Program-made: the position numbers and the translations under genes
IMG/VR virus record: IMGVR_UViG_3300049617_000275
Location: 64,001 to 108,371 of that record
Origin: a virus
DNA length: 44,371 nucleotides
Strand: one strand, 5' to 3'
Part shown: positions 15,586 to 23,333 of the stretch, in pieces
Layout: each line of letters starts with the position of its first letter
Position numbering within the stretch: position 1 is the first letter of the stretch
Notes under the pieces: model-generated
What the model was told of the DNA's origin: nothing
Database searches by the model: none
What the model saw: the letters and a program-made list of their open reading frames with translations, nothing else

Positions 15586-17066
15586 GTTTCTGTTTCCTTG
15601 TTTTCGAACGCGAACTGTTTCAATCTGTTCTTTGAGTCGCACAGATCGCAAAATACTTTGTAGAGTTTATGTATGTGGAATCTTTCCAGCCTATTCTCCG
15701 ACACATATTTGAAAGCCGCTGCTCCCAACTCCGCCCGGAGAGAATGATCTTGAATAAGGCGAGCAAGTTGATCCACGAACTCCTGCTGTCCGGTGTACAT
15801 AAGACAGTTTTCTCCGTCTTTCCAATGCCTTGCATATGTCTGGAAACGCGGTAACACCGCCGGAATTCCCCACGCTCCGTACTCTACGGCCTTAATGTCG
15901 CTCTTTGCCATGTTAAAAAGGGTAGGAGCAAGCGGGGCAATTCCTATGTCTAGGTTCCGAAGATTGAAAAAGTAGAGGTCGTATCCTGAATCGGGAATGT
16001 GATAGAGTCTCCGCGGGAGCTGACGTTTGTCGGAATCTGGAATCCAAGTTACCTTCTTCTCTCCTGTTTGTTCGTCTACATAGTGCGCAGGCTTGTATCC
16101 GGCATATTGTAAATGCCAATGCACAAACCTGTCCCAGCCTAAATACACAAACCAACAGTTCTGGGCAAAAGTCTCTATGATCTTCCCCCACCCGGACATT
16201 ATGCTGTTGAAATCCTGTCCCCAGTGTGTTACTGTAGAAGAGTAGCCTACACGAGGAAGAGGAATGATCTTGGAAGTATCCCACTCCCCTGATGCAGAGC
16301 CTGGGGGAAAAGAATATGCAGGAAGGTTTACAAGTCCTTGGTTTATAGGAATGTCCACCATCCCTGTCTGAGGATTTATAAAAGCTTGCTCCGGATCAAA
16401 TGCTCGAAAGGGGGGAACTTCCGAAATGTTGTTTTCCGACACAAAAATGTTCTTGTTGTAGGGGTAGAGGGTGCGTTTCAGCTCCTCCGTCGAGACTACA
16501 ACAAGATCCATCATCGAGATGATCTCTTTGTAGTTTTGAAGGCCGAGCTGTCTCACTTCTTCTATCTTCTGTTTGTTTTCTTCTATTGCCCGGACATACT
16601 CAGCATATTGCACAGGATCGTTCTGGGCTTCTCCGGCGAGCTTTACAAGTTTCTCATGTTCGAAGTGGCATGATTCTGTAATATTCTTGGGAATCATAGA
16701 AAGATAGGCAGGATTGTCCGGTTCAATGTGGAGGTAGTCATCATCCGTCTCGAATACAAGGGGAATATTGAGATAGTCACACGCCGACCGGAGTTGTCCT
16801 ACAATATTCCTAAAATAGCAGCGTTGGATAATTACAATATCATATTTGCTAAGCTCTGTTACCAGTAGGTGAAAAGGATCTGCTCCAGGAGCAGAGGGTA
16901 GCCACGCCGCCTCCTTATAGGTTACCCCTAAACTCCTCATTGCATTAAATTTAGTTAATAAACGGAAGTAGCGGCATCCTCCAAGATCGCCGCAGAATGC
17001 CGCCACTCTTAGGTTTCGGGACTTTTCTTCTTGTAATTCTGGGGTAGTAATCAATCTCTCTACCAA
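15573..17066 (-). CDS. Glycosyltransferase family 1/4-like (GT-B)
   Basis: About 497 aa. N-terminal RVAAFCGDLGGCRYFRL and VFETDDDYL, middle KIIETFAQNCWFVYLGW, C-terminal DIGIAPLAPTLFNMAKSDIKAVEYGAWGIPAV, where AKSxIKxxEYGAxGIP is the GT-B donor-site signature. TTG at 17066 is preferred: GGAAGGG lies 5 nt upstream, while the first in-frame TTG (17096) lies before the expected transcript start of the promoter at 17100-17128. First gene of the leftward operon that continues with GroES and RuvC. Confidence 0.8.
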   Translation of the reverse strand: MVERLITTPELQEEKSRNLRVAAFCGDLGGCRYFRLLTKFNAMRSLGVTYKEAAWLPSAPGADPFHLLVTELSKYDIVIIQRCYFRNIVGQLRSACDYLNIPLVFETDDDYLHIEPDNPAYLSMIPKNITESCHFEHEKLVKLAGEAQNDPVQYAEYVRAIEENKQKIEEVRQLGLQNYKEIISMMDLVVVSTEELKRTLYPYNKNIFVSENNISEVPPFRAFDPEQAFINPQTGMVDIPINQGLVNLPAYSFPPGSASGEWDTSKIIPLPRVGYSSTVTHWGQDFNSIMSGWGKIIETFAQNCWFVYLGWDRFVHWHLQYAGYKPAHYVDEQTGEKKVTWIPDSDKRQLPRRLYHIPDSGYDLYFFNLRNLDIGIAPLAPTLFNMAKSDIKAVEYGAWGIPAVLPRFQTYARHWKDGENCLMYTGQQEFVDQLARLIQDHSLRAELGAAAFKYVSENRLERFHIHKLYKVFCDLCDSKNRLKQFAFENKETETCPR

Positions 17067-17099
17067 ACTTTTCCCTTCCACGAACTTTATTACCAAATC

Positions 17100-17128
17100 A
17101 TTATATAAGAATAATCTAACAATGTCAA
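17100..17128 (-). promoter_or_regulatory. Consensus sigma-70 promoter
   Basis: On the minus strand TTGACA, a 17-nt spacer, then TATAAT: a perfect host-type promoter. It follows directly after the terminator at 17143-17172 and reads into the glycosyltransferase operon. Confidence 0.9.
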
Positions 17129-17142
17129 CTCCTCTCCAAAAG

Positions 17143-17172
17143 AAAAAAGCCCCGCCGGAGCAGAGCTTTTTT
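17143..17172 (-). terminator. Rho-independent terminator
   Basis: A 14-bp stem (A6 tract plus an 8-bp GC-rich part with G-U pairs) closes a TCCG loop and ends in T6. It terminates leftward transcription from the exported-protein gene. The A/T symmetry would let it work in both directions. Confidence 0.85.
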
Positions 17173-17190
17173 CCAGGTTGGTAGCCGTTG

Positions 17191-17218
17191 TTCTTTCTTT
17201 CTTTCTTTCTTTCTTTCT
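17191..17218. repeat. Tetranucleotide microsatellite, 7 x TTCT (GAAA on minus)
   Basis: Seven exact tandem copies of TTCT, right after the stop of the exported-protein gene and before the terminator. It is noncoding here; slippage would alter only the 3' untranslated region. Confidence 0.95.
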
Positions 17219-17223
17219 GTACT

Positions 17224-18090
17224 TTACTTCAGTATCTCTATTCTTTTGTCCTGTCTCCGGGCGGCGTCTGCATCGGAATCTTCTTCGGGAAAAGGAAGAG
17301 GAGGAAGGATATCCTGTGCGAAGCTATCTGCAAAGACTCTGTTCACAGTTTTCCCAAATTTCTCGAACTCCCCGGAGGTATAGAGAAAAAACTTAAGAGC
17401 GCACGTATCCTTCTCTTCTTCGAAAAGGGAATGGATCTGACTCCGGAACTCCCGGAGGTCTTGAATACATACGTTTGCTTTGTATTTGTGACGTTGAAGG
17501 AAGACGGAATTCAAACGGTTCGGAATGTTTCTGACTCCGTATACAGGAAATTGAGGCTCCGGCGCGTCTTCGAAGTATTTCTTTCCGAGCAGACTCCATA
17601 CCGTGTTCATCTGTCCATATACACGAGCGCCATAGCAGGCTTCCAAATCCAGTTCTTGGATTTGCTCCGGCGGGAAATAGTCGTTGATCCTGTTTACACA
17701 GTATCCTAGAGTTGCATATCTAGACACCGTCCGGGAAAGGTGTATTTTCCCTATGCTGGAATGCTGAACATATTCAATACATAGAAGGCCTTCTTCTGTG
17801 CCATGGGCATCGATATCTAAGATGATTTTCCTATTCCCAGCGCGGCTGCGCACTTTTTCCAAAAATGCCTCGAATCCTCCCCAACTCTCGGAGGTACACA
17901 GAAGATCTGTTCTGTTATCCCTCCAAGGCAGAAGACACACAAAATCTGAGCTTGCAAATACTGCTGTAAAAGGAATATCGTCCTCTACCTCCGCGGCATA
18001 CCCCGCCGGAGACATACATATGGATAAAGAAAGGAGGAGAGAAAGTATGTATCTCAGTTTATTCTTCTCCGTCGCGGTGTATATTGTCAT
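17224..18090 (-). CDS. Exported protein with caspase-like His/Cys motif
   Basis: 288 aa. The N-terminus has Lys/Arg, then a hydrophobic core (ILSLLLSLSICM) and a SPAGYAA cleavage-like region near residue 33, consistent with a Sec signal peptide. The body has IILDIDAHGTEEG (His96) and LDLEACYGA (Cys152): a hydrophobic strand then H-G, and later a strand then A-C-x-G-A, the spacing style of clan CD (caspase/CHAT) hydrolases. Function unknown; an envelope-targeted peptidase or inhibitor is possible. The ATG at 18090 has a poor ribosome site and overlaps the previous gene by 32 nt; a CTG downstream has a better one. Last gene before the terminator. Confidence 0.6.
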   Translation of the reverse strand: MTIYTATEKNKLRYILSLLLSLSICMSPAGYAAEVEDDIPFTAVFASSDFVCLLPWRDNRTDLLCTSESWGGFEAFLEKVRSRAGNRKIILDIDAHGTEEGLLCIEYVQHSSIGKIHLSRTVSRYATLGYCVNRINDYFPPEQIQELDLEACYGARVYGQMNTVWSLLGKKYFEDAPEPQFPVYGVRNIPNRLNSVFLQRHKYKANVCIQDLREFRSQIHSLFEEEKDTCALKFFLYTSGEFEKFGKTVNRVFADSFAQDILPPLPFPEEDSDADAARRQDKRIEILK

Positions 18091-18451
18091 CTAGGATAAA
18101 GAGTCTAACACAATCGTCTGCTTTGCAGCAAGATTCATAATGTTCTAAGACAGTGGGAATATACATCTTTTCTTCTCCTACAAGTTTTCCGCGGCTCTTT
18201 CCCACATCATTCCCCTGAACACAATATTTGCAGTGAAACTCCGGAGAATCGAAAACAGTTATGTACATTTCTTTGTCCGGATACTTATCCGACCACGCTA
18301 ATCTTACATCTCCGCCCGAAGACACAGAGATCCTAGGATATTCTATGGAAGACATCTCTACATGTTCTAAAACAAAGAACAGATGTTTATCTAAATACTC
18401 CGGAATATTCCAAAGCTCGTATTTGGGATGATTTCCTCTGTTAAGAACCAT
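18059..18451 (-). CDS. Hypothetical protein, 130 aa
   Basis: Unrecognised. Contains FHCKYC and ESCCKADDC Cys groups that may bind metal. ATG at 18451 overlaps the nuclease stop, with AAGGAG 4-5 nt upstream. Confidence 0.65.
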   Translation of the reverse strand: MVLNRGNHPKYELWNIPEYLDKHLFFVLEHVEMSSIEYPRISVSSGGDVRLAWSDKYPDKEMYITVFDSPEFHCKYCVQGNDVGKSRGKLVGEEKMYIPTVLEHYESCCKADDCVRLFILDDNIHRDGEE

Positions 18452-19214
18452 TTCTCTCCTTTAGATACTTACTCCGGGCGGCTATTACATTCTGCATGAG
18501 ATTCTCGGTCTTGTCAACATAAGAGGAGTACTTGATCTGCCTCTCGAATGTACATTTGTCTAACTCTCCGGGGTCCATTTCGTAGTTCACAAGCACAAGA
18601 ACTCCCGTATCCGAGATCGGAAGATTCCAATACTGTGTGCGGCGGAGGTGCCAGTGATAGACACAGAGTTGGACAATGTACGAATCCCACGTATGTTTGC
18701 AAGAATCGGACATCGAAGATCTGTTTTTCTTGAACTCGTGCCAATACTCGGTGTTTGTACTCTTTATCTCTACAGGAACGATCTCTCCGCGGAACACCAT
18801 ACAGGAATCTATGCTCCCCGAGCACCCCGATTCAGGGTCATGGAAAGGTATCTCCGGCCATCCGTCTACAATCTTCTTTTGAATACGTTCATTTTCGGGA
18901 AAACATACCGGCGGACACATACGGTCTGAAGCAAGAAAGTCTGCTTGGAGTTCGGCATGGATTGCCTTACCCCTCCGAGTCTTGTTGATTCCCGGCAGCA
19001 GCATCTCTTTTGGACCGGCTTCCAGTCCTTTTATATATTTCTCGACATCCAAGTTAAAAGATTTGAGCCCCGAAGGATACAGTTTGCACTCCGCCGGGTC
19101 CCAGATGTAGTTTTCTTTCCTTCTTACCTGTTCTGCAAGCCGTGCTCTGCGTACAGCAGGAATGTAAAGACTGCCGGAGGATTGGTCGTTGATTTGATCT
19201 TGGATGAAACTCAA
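18441..19214 (-). CDS. PD-(D/E)XK nuclease (RecB/Cas4-like)
   Basis: About 257 aa from TTG 19214 (TTGA overlap with the previous stop; a further upstream TTG at 19244 is possible). The nuclease core is visible: GKAIHAELQADF (motif I His about residue 86), then GSIDSCMVF with Asp136 and VPVEIKST with Glu149-x-Lys151. The order H...D...ExK matches RecB-family exonucleases. Next to RecA and another small nuclease, it probably processes DNA ends in recombination or replication. Three Cys in the middle do not form an obvious Fe-S cluster. Confidence 0.78.
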   Translation of the reverse strand: MSFIQDQINDQSSGSLYIPAVRRARLAEQVRRKENYIWDPAECKLYPSGLKSFNLDVEKYIKGLEAGPKEMLLPGINKTRRGKAIHAELQADFLASDRMCPPVCFPENERIQKKIVDGWPEIPFHDPESGCSGSIDSCMVFRGEIVPVEIKSTNTEYWHEFKKNRSSMSDSCKHTWDSYIVQLCVYHWHLRRTQYWNLPISDTGVLVLVNYEMDPGELDKCTFERQIKYSSYVDKTENLMQNVIAARSKYLKERNGS

Positions 19215-19462
19215 ATATCTATTCTCGGAGTGAACGGTCCCCAATGGGGCTCTGTATTATTGACCGGCAGCATACCGCGGAGTTCTTCTATCTCTTTTCT
19301 TAACTCCCTAATAGTAGTAGAAAGTGCTCCGTTCTCCAAACAAAACCTTTCCTTATCCGCCGCCAGTACAGCCATAGCGTCCTCTAAGCTCTGAATTTTG
19401 TTGGTGAGATAAGAAATGTAATCCTGTTCGTATTCAAATTTCTCTCGGGGTATCAGATTCAT
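19211..19462 (-). CDS. Coiled-coil protein, 83 aa
   Basis: Residues ~20-65 form heptad-like Leu/Ile/Glu sequence (IQSLEDAMAVL, then IRELRKEIEELRGML). ATG directly follows the stop of the upstream nuclease gene. Unknown role. Confidence 0.6.
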   Translation of the reverse strand: MNLIPREKFEYEQDYISYLTNKIQSLEDAMAVLAADKERFCLENGALSTTIRELRKEIEELRGMLPVNNTEPHWGPFTPRIDI

Positions 19463-19819
19463 CTATCTCTGCTCCTCAAGTAAGTCAAGTTCTTTGTAAG
19501 CCGCATCCAGGTTATTTGCCATATCTACAAAGTCCTGTTCCTGAAGGACAACAAATCTCCGGGAGTGTTCTACGAGATCTATTATCCAGAAAGGTTTCTT
19601 TCCCATCTGCCGGGCTTGGGAGATGGCTTTGGAAAGCACCTTTATGGAAAAGGAGTAAGAATCCTTCTCCGTGGCTTTGTTTTCTCCCCGCCACCCTTCG
19701 AATATACCCTGTCCTTCTATATCCATCTTCTCGAAAGGCCCCGCGCCAGAGGCAGCAACTTTCTTTCCGTAGATAGAGGCGGACAGTTCCTCGCTCTTTT
19801 CCCAATTCTTCTTAGGCAT
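19463..19819 (-). CDS. Small PD-(D/E)XK-type endonuclease
   Basis: 118 aa. WRGENKATEKDSYSFSIKVL gives an E-x-K followed by conserved Ser, then ISQARQMGKKPFWIIDL and RRFVVLQEQDF. This resembles a phage nuclease family with the pattern ExKxT..SY...K...A...GK.P. A Holliday-junction resolvase or recombination nuclease role would fit its place 1 nt after recA, but is inferred. Confidence 0.65.
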   Translation of the reverse strand: MPKKNWEKSEELSASIYGKKVAASGAGPFEKMDIEGQGIFEGWRGENKATEKDSYSFSIKVLSKAISQARQMGKKPFWIIDLVEHSRRFVVLQEQDFVDMANNLDAAYKELDLLEEQR

Positions 19820-19820
19820 T

Positions 19821-21002
19821 TTACACTCCTAACTCCGCGGAGACAGACAGTTTCTCGTCGAGGAAGAATTCGTTGCTTCGAGGAAGCAACTGTTTTTGGA
19901 TTTCCCAAAGTAACTCCGGGTGGCTTTCTAAATATGCTACGGCCTTGTCCATACCTTGGAACTTTTGATCCCCTACCGTATACCACGCTCCTCCTTGGAC
20001 AACTCCCGGAGACAGCAGAGAGACTGTCTTCTTGGATACAGGATCAACTGCCACGAAGTGGGAAGCATAATCGATTGTCTTTTCTGCATTATTGAATCTC
20101 CCGGTCTTAAAGTCCAGGTAAACCTTTGAAGTACGGAATGCATCGGAGTTTCCATACTTATTGCGAATCATTTGATAGGTTATATTGATCCCTATCTGGA
20201 TCTTAGCGTTTGTTGTAGGGTGTTTGTAAGGTAGTTTTCCGTCTGGGCCTTTCAAATACTCCGCTGTACCATCCACAAGAATACGAACCATCGACAGGAA
20301 TTCTTTGTTCCTTCCGCCGGAGGTTTTGAGAGTAAGTAGGTTAGTAGGAACAAAGGAGAAGCCTATGTTCGGGGATTCCTTGTAATGAGACACCATTACA
20401 AGGACGGCTACTGAAGCATACTTATAGAACTTTCCTATGAAAGGATTCATAATGTTCGCCAGTCCGGCAACAGGAGTGGATTCTCCAATATCCTTCTCAT
20501 CCGTTTTCTCAGGAATAAGGGTAGATACGGAATCAATCCCTATAAGCTTACATGCGGGATCTCGGGCCAATTCCATTGCTGAGTGAAGTGCTCCTTCTGC
20601 AAGGAGCTGTTTTGCTTTTGTGTCAGGGGTATAGCATCCTATGAGGACAAGTTTCTCTACATCTACTCCGGCGCGCTCCAGTCTATCTATATCTGGGAGT
20701 TCGGAGCACACAAGAACTACGGAACCTCTATGAGGATAGCGTTTCTGAGTTTCCACAATCATGGAATACAAAAGACTTGTTTTACCTACACCCGGAACAC
20801 CCATAATCTCCACGATGTCTCGTGCTCTGATTCCGCCATTACCTGTTACAGGATCTATCTTCCCTACTGCCATATCTACAGGAAATACTCCTGTGGATAG
20901 CACCGGGAGACCGTTTATGAAGTTGCGGAAAATGTTACCGGATATTCCTCCTACCTTATCTATGAGTTTCTCGTAGTCGGTACGTTCGTCTTTTGCCGCC
21001 AA
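19821..21002 (-). CDS. RecA/UvsX-like recombinase
   Basis: About 393 aa. RecA-fold ATPase: Walker A GVPGVGKTS (Lys about residue 74), VVLVCSELPDIDRL, the Walker B-like strand KLIGIDSVSTL, then LVMVSHYKESPNIG, where a loop 2-like segment would be. The C-terminal ~100 residues are an extra domain. TTG 21002 is the chosen start: GGAG lies 9 nt upstream. The ATG at 21032 overlaps the -10 box of the promoter at 21031-21059 and lies before the expected transcript start. Filament-forming strand exchange protein for phage recombination-dependent replication; first gene of an operon with two nucleases. Confidence 0.88.
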   Translation of the reverse strand: MAAKDERTDYEKLIDKVGGISGNIFRNFINGLPVLSTGVFPVDMAVGKIDPVTGNGGIRARDIVEIMGVPGVGKTSLLYSMIVETQKRYPHRGSVVLVCSELPDIDRLERAGVDVEKLVLIGCYTPDTKAKQLLAEGALHSAMELARDPACKLIGIDSVSTLIPEKTDEKDIGESTPVAGLANIMNPFIGKFYKYASVAVLVMVSHYKESPNIGFSFVPTNLLTLKTSGGRNKEFLSMVRILVDGTAEYLKGPDGKLPYKHPTTNAKIQIGINITYQMIRNKYGNSDAFRTSKVYLDFKTGRFNNAEKTIDYASHFVAVDPVSKKTVSLLSPGVVQGGAWYTVGDQKFQGMDKAVAYLESHPELLWEIQKQLLPRSNEFFLDEKLSVSAELGV

Positions 21003-21030
21003 TCTGTTCTTCTCCGGAAAATGTTCCTCC

Positions 21031-21059
21031 ATTATAACATGTTAACCTTTATTTTGCAA
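21031..21059 (-). promoter_or_regulatory. Sigma-70-type promoter of the recA operon
   Basis: Minus strand TTGCAA, 17-nt spacer, TATAAT followed by G. Same TATAATG layout as the promoter at 17100. The -35 box touches the hairpin at 21058-21073. Confidence 0.82.
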
Positions 21060-21090
21060 CTCCCGGCGGAGTTGGAGAACACACCTCCAA
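21058..21090 (-). promoter_or_regulatory. Two tandem hairpins upstream of the recA promoter
   Basis: Perfect 6-bp inverted repeats AACTCC/GGAGTT (loop of 4, 21058-21073) and TTGGAG/CTCCAA (loop of 7, 21072-21090) abut each other. The first covers the edge of the -35 box, so an operator or DNA-structure role is possible. Confidence 0.55.
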
Positions 21091-21123
21091 AAGCGAAAGC
21101 GCCACATAGCCGGTGGCGCTTTC
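21088..21123 (-). terminator. Rho-independent terminator after the tRNA-like units
   Basis: An 11-bp perfect stem (GAAAGCGCCAC / GTGGCGCTTTC), 7-nt loop, then GCTTTT. Ends the leftward transcript carrying the two permuted tRNA-like units. Confidence 0.9.
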
Positions 21124-21159
21124 TATGTAAATAAGTTTTTGACTTACTCACAGCCTTTT

Positions 21160-21298
21160 TAAGGGTAACGGCGTTTAATCCAAAGAATCAGATCTGTGCC
21201 AAGCTATTTTTCCGTTAAACTACCTTTCGAATTGGCCGAAAGGGCGAGAATCGAACTCGCATCTTCAGGAATTTTCTTTGGAGCTGGAGATACCCTTA
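21160..21298 (-). tRNA. Circularly permuted tRNA-like unit 2
   Basis: On the minus strand the 3' part comes first: T-arm GCGAG-TTCGATT-CTCGC (21260-21244), then acceptor CCTTTCG (21243-21237), then GCCA and ATT. The matching 5' part follows: acceptor CGAAAGG (21229-21223), TA, and D-arm GTTT...AAAT with AACGG loop (21220-21206). The acceptor halves pair perfectly (7 bp) but in inverted order. The flanks are also complementary: TTCTTTGGA with TCCAAAGAA (21179-21187 / 21274-21282) and TACCCTTA with TAAGGGTA (21160-21167 / 21291-21298). This would bring the outer ends together where an anticodon arm should be. I cannot identify the anticodon. Confidence 0.65.
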
Positions 21299-21346
21299 TC
21301 TGTGTTCTTGAAACTAGAGGAGATAGATTGAACTTTGTTTGAACTC

Positions 21347-21419
21347 CGGGCTGCCTTTACCGTTTGGCTACCGAGCCCTAAATGACTCGGGTGGGATTCG
21401 AACCGCACAAATTTACCCG
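21347..21419 (-). tRNA. Circularly permuted tRNA-like unit 1
   Basis: Minus strand, inverted order: CGGGT (21419-21415), a short variable stretch, T-arm with loop TTCGAAT closed by CCCAC (21408-21391, one bulged base), acceptor CCGAGTC (21390-21384), A-TTTAG linker, then acceptor GGCTCGG (21377-21371), TA, D-arm GCC-AAACGGTAAA-GGC (21368-21353), A26, and GCCCG (21351-21347). GGCTCGG pairs with CCGAGTC (7 bp, one G-U), and GCCCG with CGGGT as the anticodon stem (5 bp). A full cloverleaf forms only if the outer ends are joined. The anticodon loop is not obvious; U33 is not found at the expected place. Confidence 0.68.
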
Positions 21420-21480
21420 TTATTCTTCAACTTCTGCTTTTAGCTTCAGCTTATCCTCTTCGGATACTTTGTTTACGGGA

Positions 21481-22230
21481 TTACTCCGCGAGGAGGAACT
21501 TGAATAAGTCCTCTCCTATTTTTCTGTTTGGAACCTCTGCGAGGTTCGCTCTTTCTCGAGCACTCTTTACCGCATCGGACAGGGCGTTTGCTTTTTCCAA
21601 GAGTGCAGCTTTCCTATCTGCTGACATAGCTCCGGACAGCTTTACTGTCTCCCAGTGCCCTGCAATTACATCCCGTGTAATCACCTGGGCTTGTCCCGGA
21701 TGTTCCGGAGTAGGGGAGATAAGTACAAGACTTTCCTGAACCTTGTTCGTGCGGTGAGTCCGAATAGGAGCTGTTCGGTGGACAGCAGTATTACCCTGTT
21801 CTACATTCCAATCCTCCGCCGGGTCTAGGACAGGAAGTTTGGAAACAAACGTTCTCCAGTTATTCATCTCTTTCTCTAAAGAAAGAAGAGTGGTTGCCGG
21901 GAGGTCTGTTACTACACATGTCCCGTCTGCAAGGATGATGTCGGCTCGGGCTACGCAGTTTCCTGCGTCCTTGGCTGTCTCTACGTCTATTGTCTCTACG
22001 GTAGCCTTTACAGCGCTACGCAGCACATCTGCAACCGTAGCCTGGACTTTCCTGTTTTCAGGAGGAAATTGCTCCCCGTCGTCTGACAGAGGAAGATACT
22101 TGCGGCTCAAGCCGTTAAAAAGATCTGGCTTTTGGGTGAGGTGGTGGAGTTTGGAAATCTCTTCGTTGTTACGGGACTTTACTCCCTTTTCCATGGCAAC
22201 TACTTCGTGCAATCTACGGGTTTTTGACAT
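21481..22230 (-). CDS. Conserved phage protein (DUF7873-like)
   Basis: 249 aa from ATG 22230 (CCGGAG 7 nt upstream). Matches a conserved family I know from many phages: MSKTRRLHEVVAMEKGVKSR, an LTQKPDLFNGLSRKY segment, a KLPVLDPAEDWN segment, APIRTHRTNKV, and a helical C-terminus. The DUF number is from memory. Function not established. After its stop the +1 frame stays open for about 20 codons into the tRNA-like segment (ending LKLKAEVEE). Confidence 0.75.
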   Translation of the reverse strand: MSKTRRLHEVVAMEKGVKSRNNEEISKLHHLTQKPDLFNGLSRKYLPLSDDGEQFPPENRKVQATVADVLRSAVKATVETIDVETAKDAGNCVARADIILADGTCVVTDLPATTLLSLEKEMNNWRTFVSKLPVLDPAEDWNVEQGNTAVHRTAPIRTHRTNKVQESLVLISPTPEHPGQAQVITRDVIAGHWETVKLSGAMSADRKAALLEKANALSDAVKSARERANLAEVPNRKIGEDLFKFLLAE

Positions 22231-22323
22231 ATTGTTTCTCCGGCAGGTGTTAAACTTGAATTTCTCTGTAGGAATACAGGATAACACAGAAGAAGGAATG
22301 TGTCAGCTCCCGCTGGGAGTTCT

Positions 22324-22722
22324 TCAGAAAAGCTCTGCTAGTCTATATTTCTGGATAAGAGCAGCAGATTCGGAAGTAAACTTTACTTCCGCCCCCCGGA
22401 AGGCAATGGCATCTGTGTAATCCACAAGAAATTCCATCCAATCCTTGAAGGCCTTGTAGGGAATACCTTCGGAGACGTTTGTCTTCTCTTTCCAATTTTT
22501 ATCGGAGACAATCAGAGAGAGATTGTTCGAATATCTCTTTTTGGCCTTTCCGTTCTCTACAGAAGAGAACTCCGGCGCTGCAAGCGGGTGTCTGCCCCAG
22601 TTGCTTCGGAGAATTAGGTCTGCACATATTACAAGAGACATTCCCGAACCGGGAATCAGATGTGCGGTATAAGCGGCTCCCGGAAGTAGGGACTGCAACT
22701 TCCCGTACTCTTTCTTTGCCAT
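22324..22722 (-). CDS. Hypothetical protein, 132 aa (N-terminus may extend)
   Basis: ATG at 22722 with GGAG 8 nt upstream. The frame is open for 46 further codons upstream to a TAG at about 22863 and reads like protein there (VSLGEPTALILTTSGERAYL). A strong GGAGGT lies just before that TAG but with no standard start codon, so a longer product is possible. No known domain. Confidence 0.65.
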   Translation of the reverse strand: MAKKEYGKLQSLLPGAAYTAHLIPGSGMSLVICADLILRSNWGRHPLAAPEFSSVENGKAKKRYSNNLSLIVSDKNWKEKTNVSEGIPYKAFKDWMEFLVDYTDAIAFRGAEVKFTSESAALIQKYRLAELF

Positions 22723-22882
22723 TACCCACTCCTCCGCTTTCTTAGACAGAGGAACAATCTTGGAAAGGAAATCTTTTTGGGAGGAGTCTAAATATGCTCT
22801 CTCTCCCGAAGTTGTGAGTATCAGGGCTGTGGGTTCTCCGAGCGAAACTTTTTCTGTCCGCTATTCTACCTCCGCCCGGAGT

Positions 22883-22920
22883 CTGTATACAGAAAGGGGA
22901 AAGGTAATCACCCTTTCCCC
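22883..22920 (-). terminator. Hairpin, probable terminator of the 22986 gene
   Basis: 9-bp inverted repeat GGGGAAAGG / CCTTTCCCC with a 7-nt loop, then TTTCT on the minus strand; an adjacent CTGTATACAG palindrome (22883-22892) follows. The weak T-tract makes this less certain. Confidence 0.5.
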
Positions 22921-22985
22921 GGATATCTGCATAGCCTAATGGATTCCTACTCGGATTTCAAGGCCCGTACTTATATGTTAACATA

Positions 22986-23282
22986 TTACTTATGCTGTGT
23001 AAAGATCCAATATAGAAATCCCAGGAGGGTAGCTCCCGAGGGGAGACCTATCCAAGTGGTCAGGCGGTTGGCAAAATTTATTGTATGGTCATGTCCTTCT
23101 ACTTTCTTCTCCAACGGCTCTAAGCGTTTGAACATATCTTCCTTGAGGTTTTTGAGGTCCTCCCGAAGGAGGTCTCGGGTTTTGTCCAACTCCTCCCGGA
23201 TATGATGTTGATTATCCGATATTGTTTTGTGGATTTCGACAATATGGGATAGGTAATCTTTATCGGGGATCTGCTGTGACAT
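22986..23282 (-). CDS. Membrane protein, coiled coil plus C-terminal TM (holin-like)
   Basis: 98 aa. Residues ~10-60 are a charged helix or coiled coil (REELDKTRDLLREDLKNLKE, then LEPLEKKVEGHDHTI). Residues ~75-94 form a single membrane segment (WIGLPSGATLLGFLYWIF) near a short basic tail. This layout matches XhlA-type hemolysin/holin-accessory proteins. Near a lysozyme-like gene (25098), it is a candidate lysis component. ATG 23282 with AGGA upstream. Confidence 0.6.
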   Translation of the reverse strand: MSQQIPDKDYLSHIVEIHKTISDNQHHIREELDKTRDLLREDLKNLKEDMFKRLEPLEKKVEGHDHTINFANRLTTWIGLPSGATLLGFLYWIFTQHK

Positions 23283-23333
23283 GTTAAATCCTACAAAAGG
23301 AAAGGTAAAAAGAGGTAAGGGGCTTCCTGTATT

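Noticed and set aside
21160-21420. Group I intron with permuted exons around the tRNA-like units
   Set aside because: Only about 50-90 nt flank each unit, too short for the P3-P8 core, and no P7 or guanosine-binding motif is visible.
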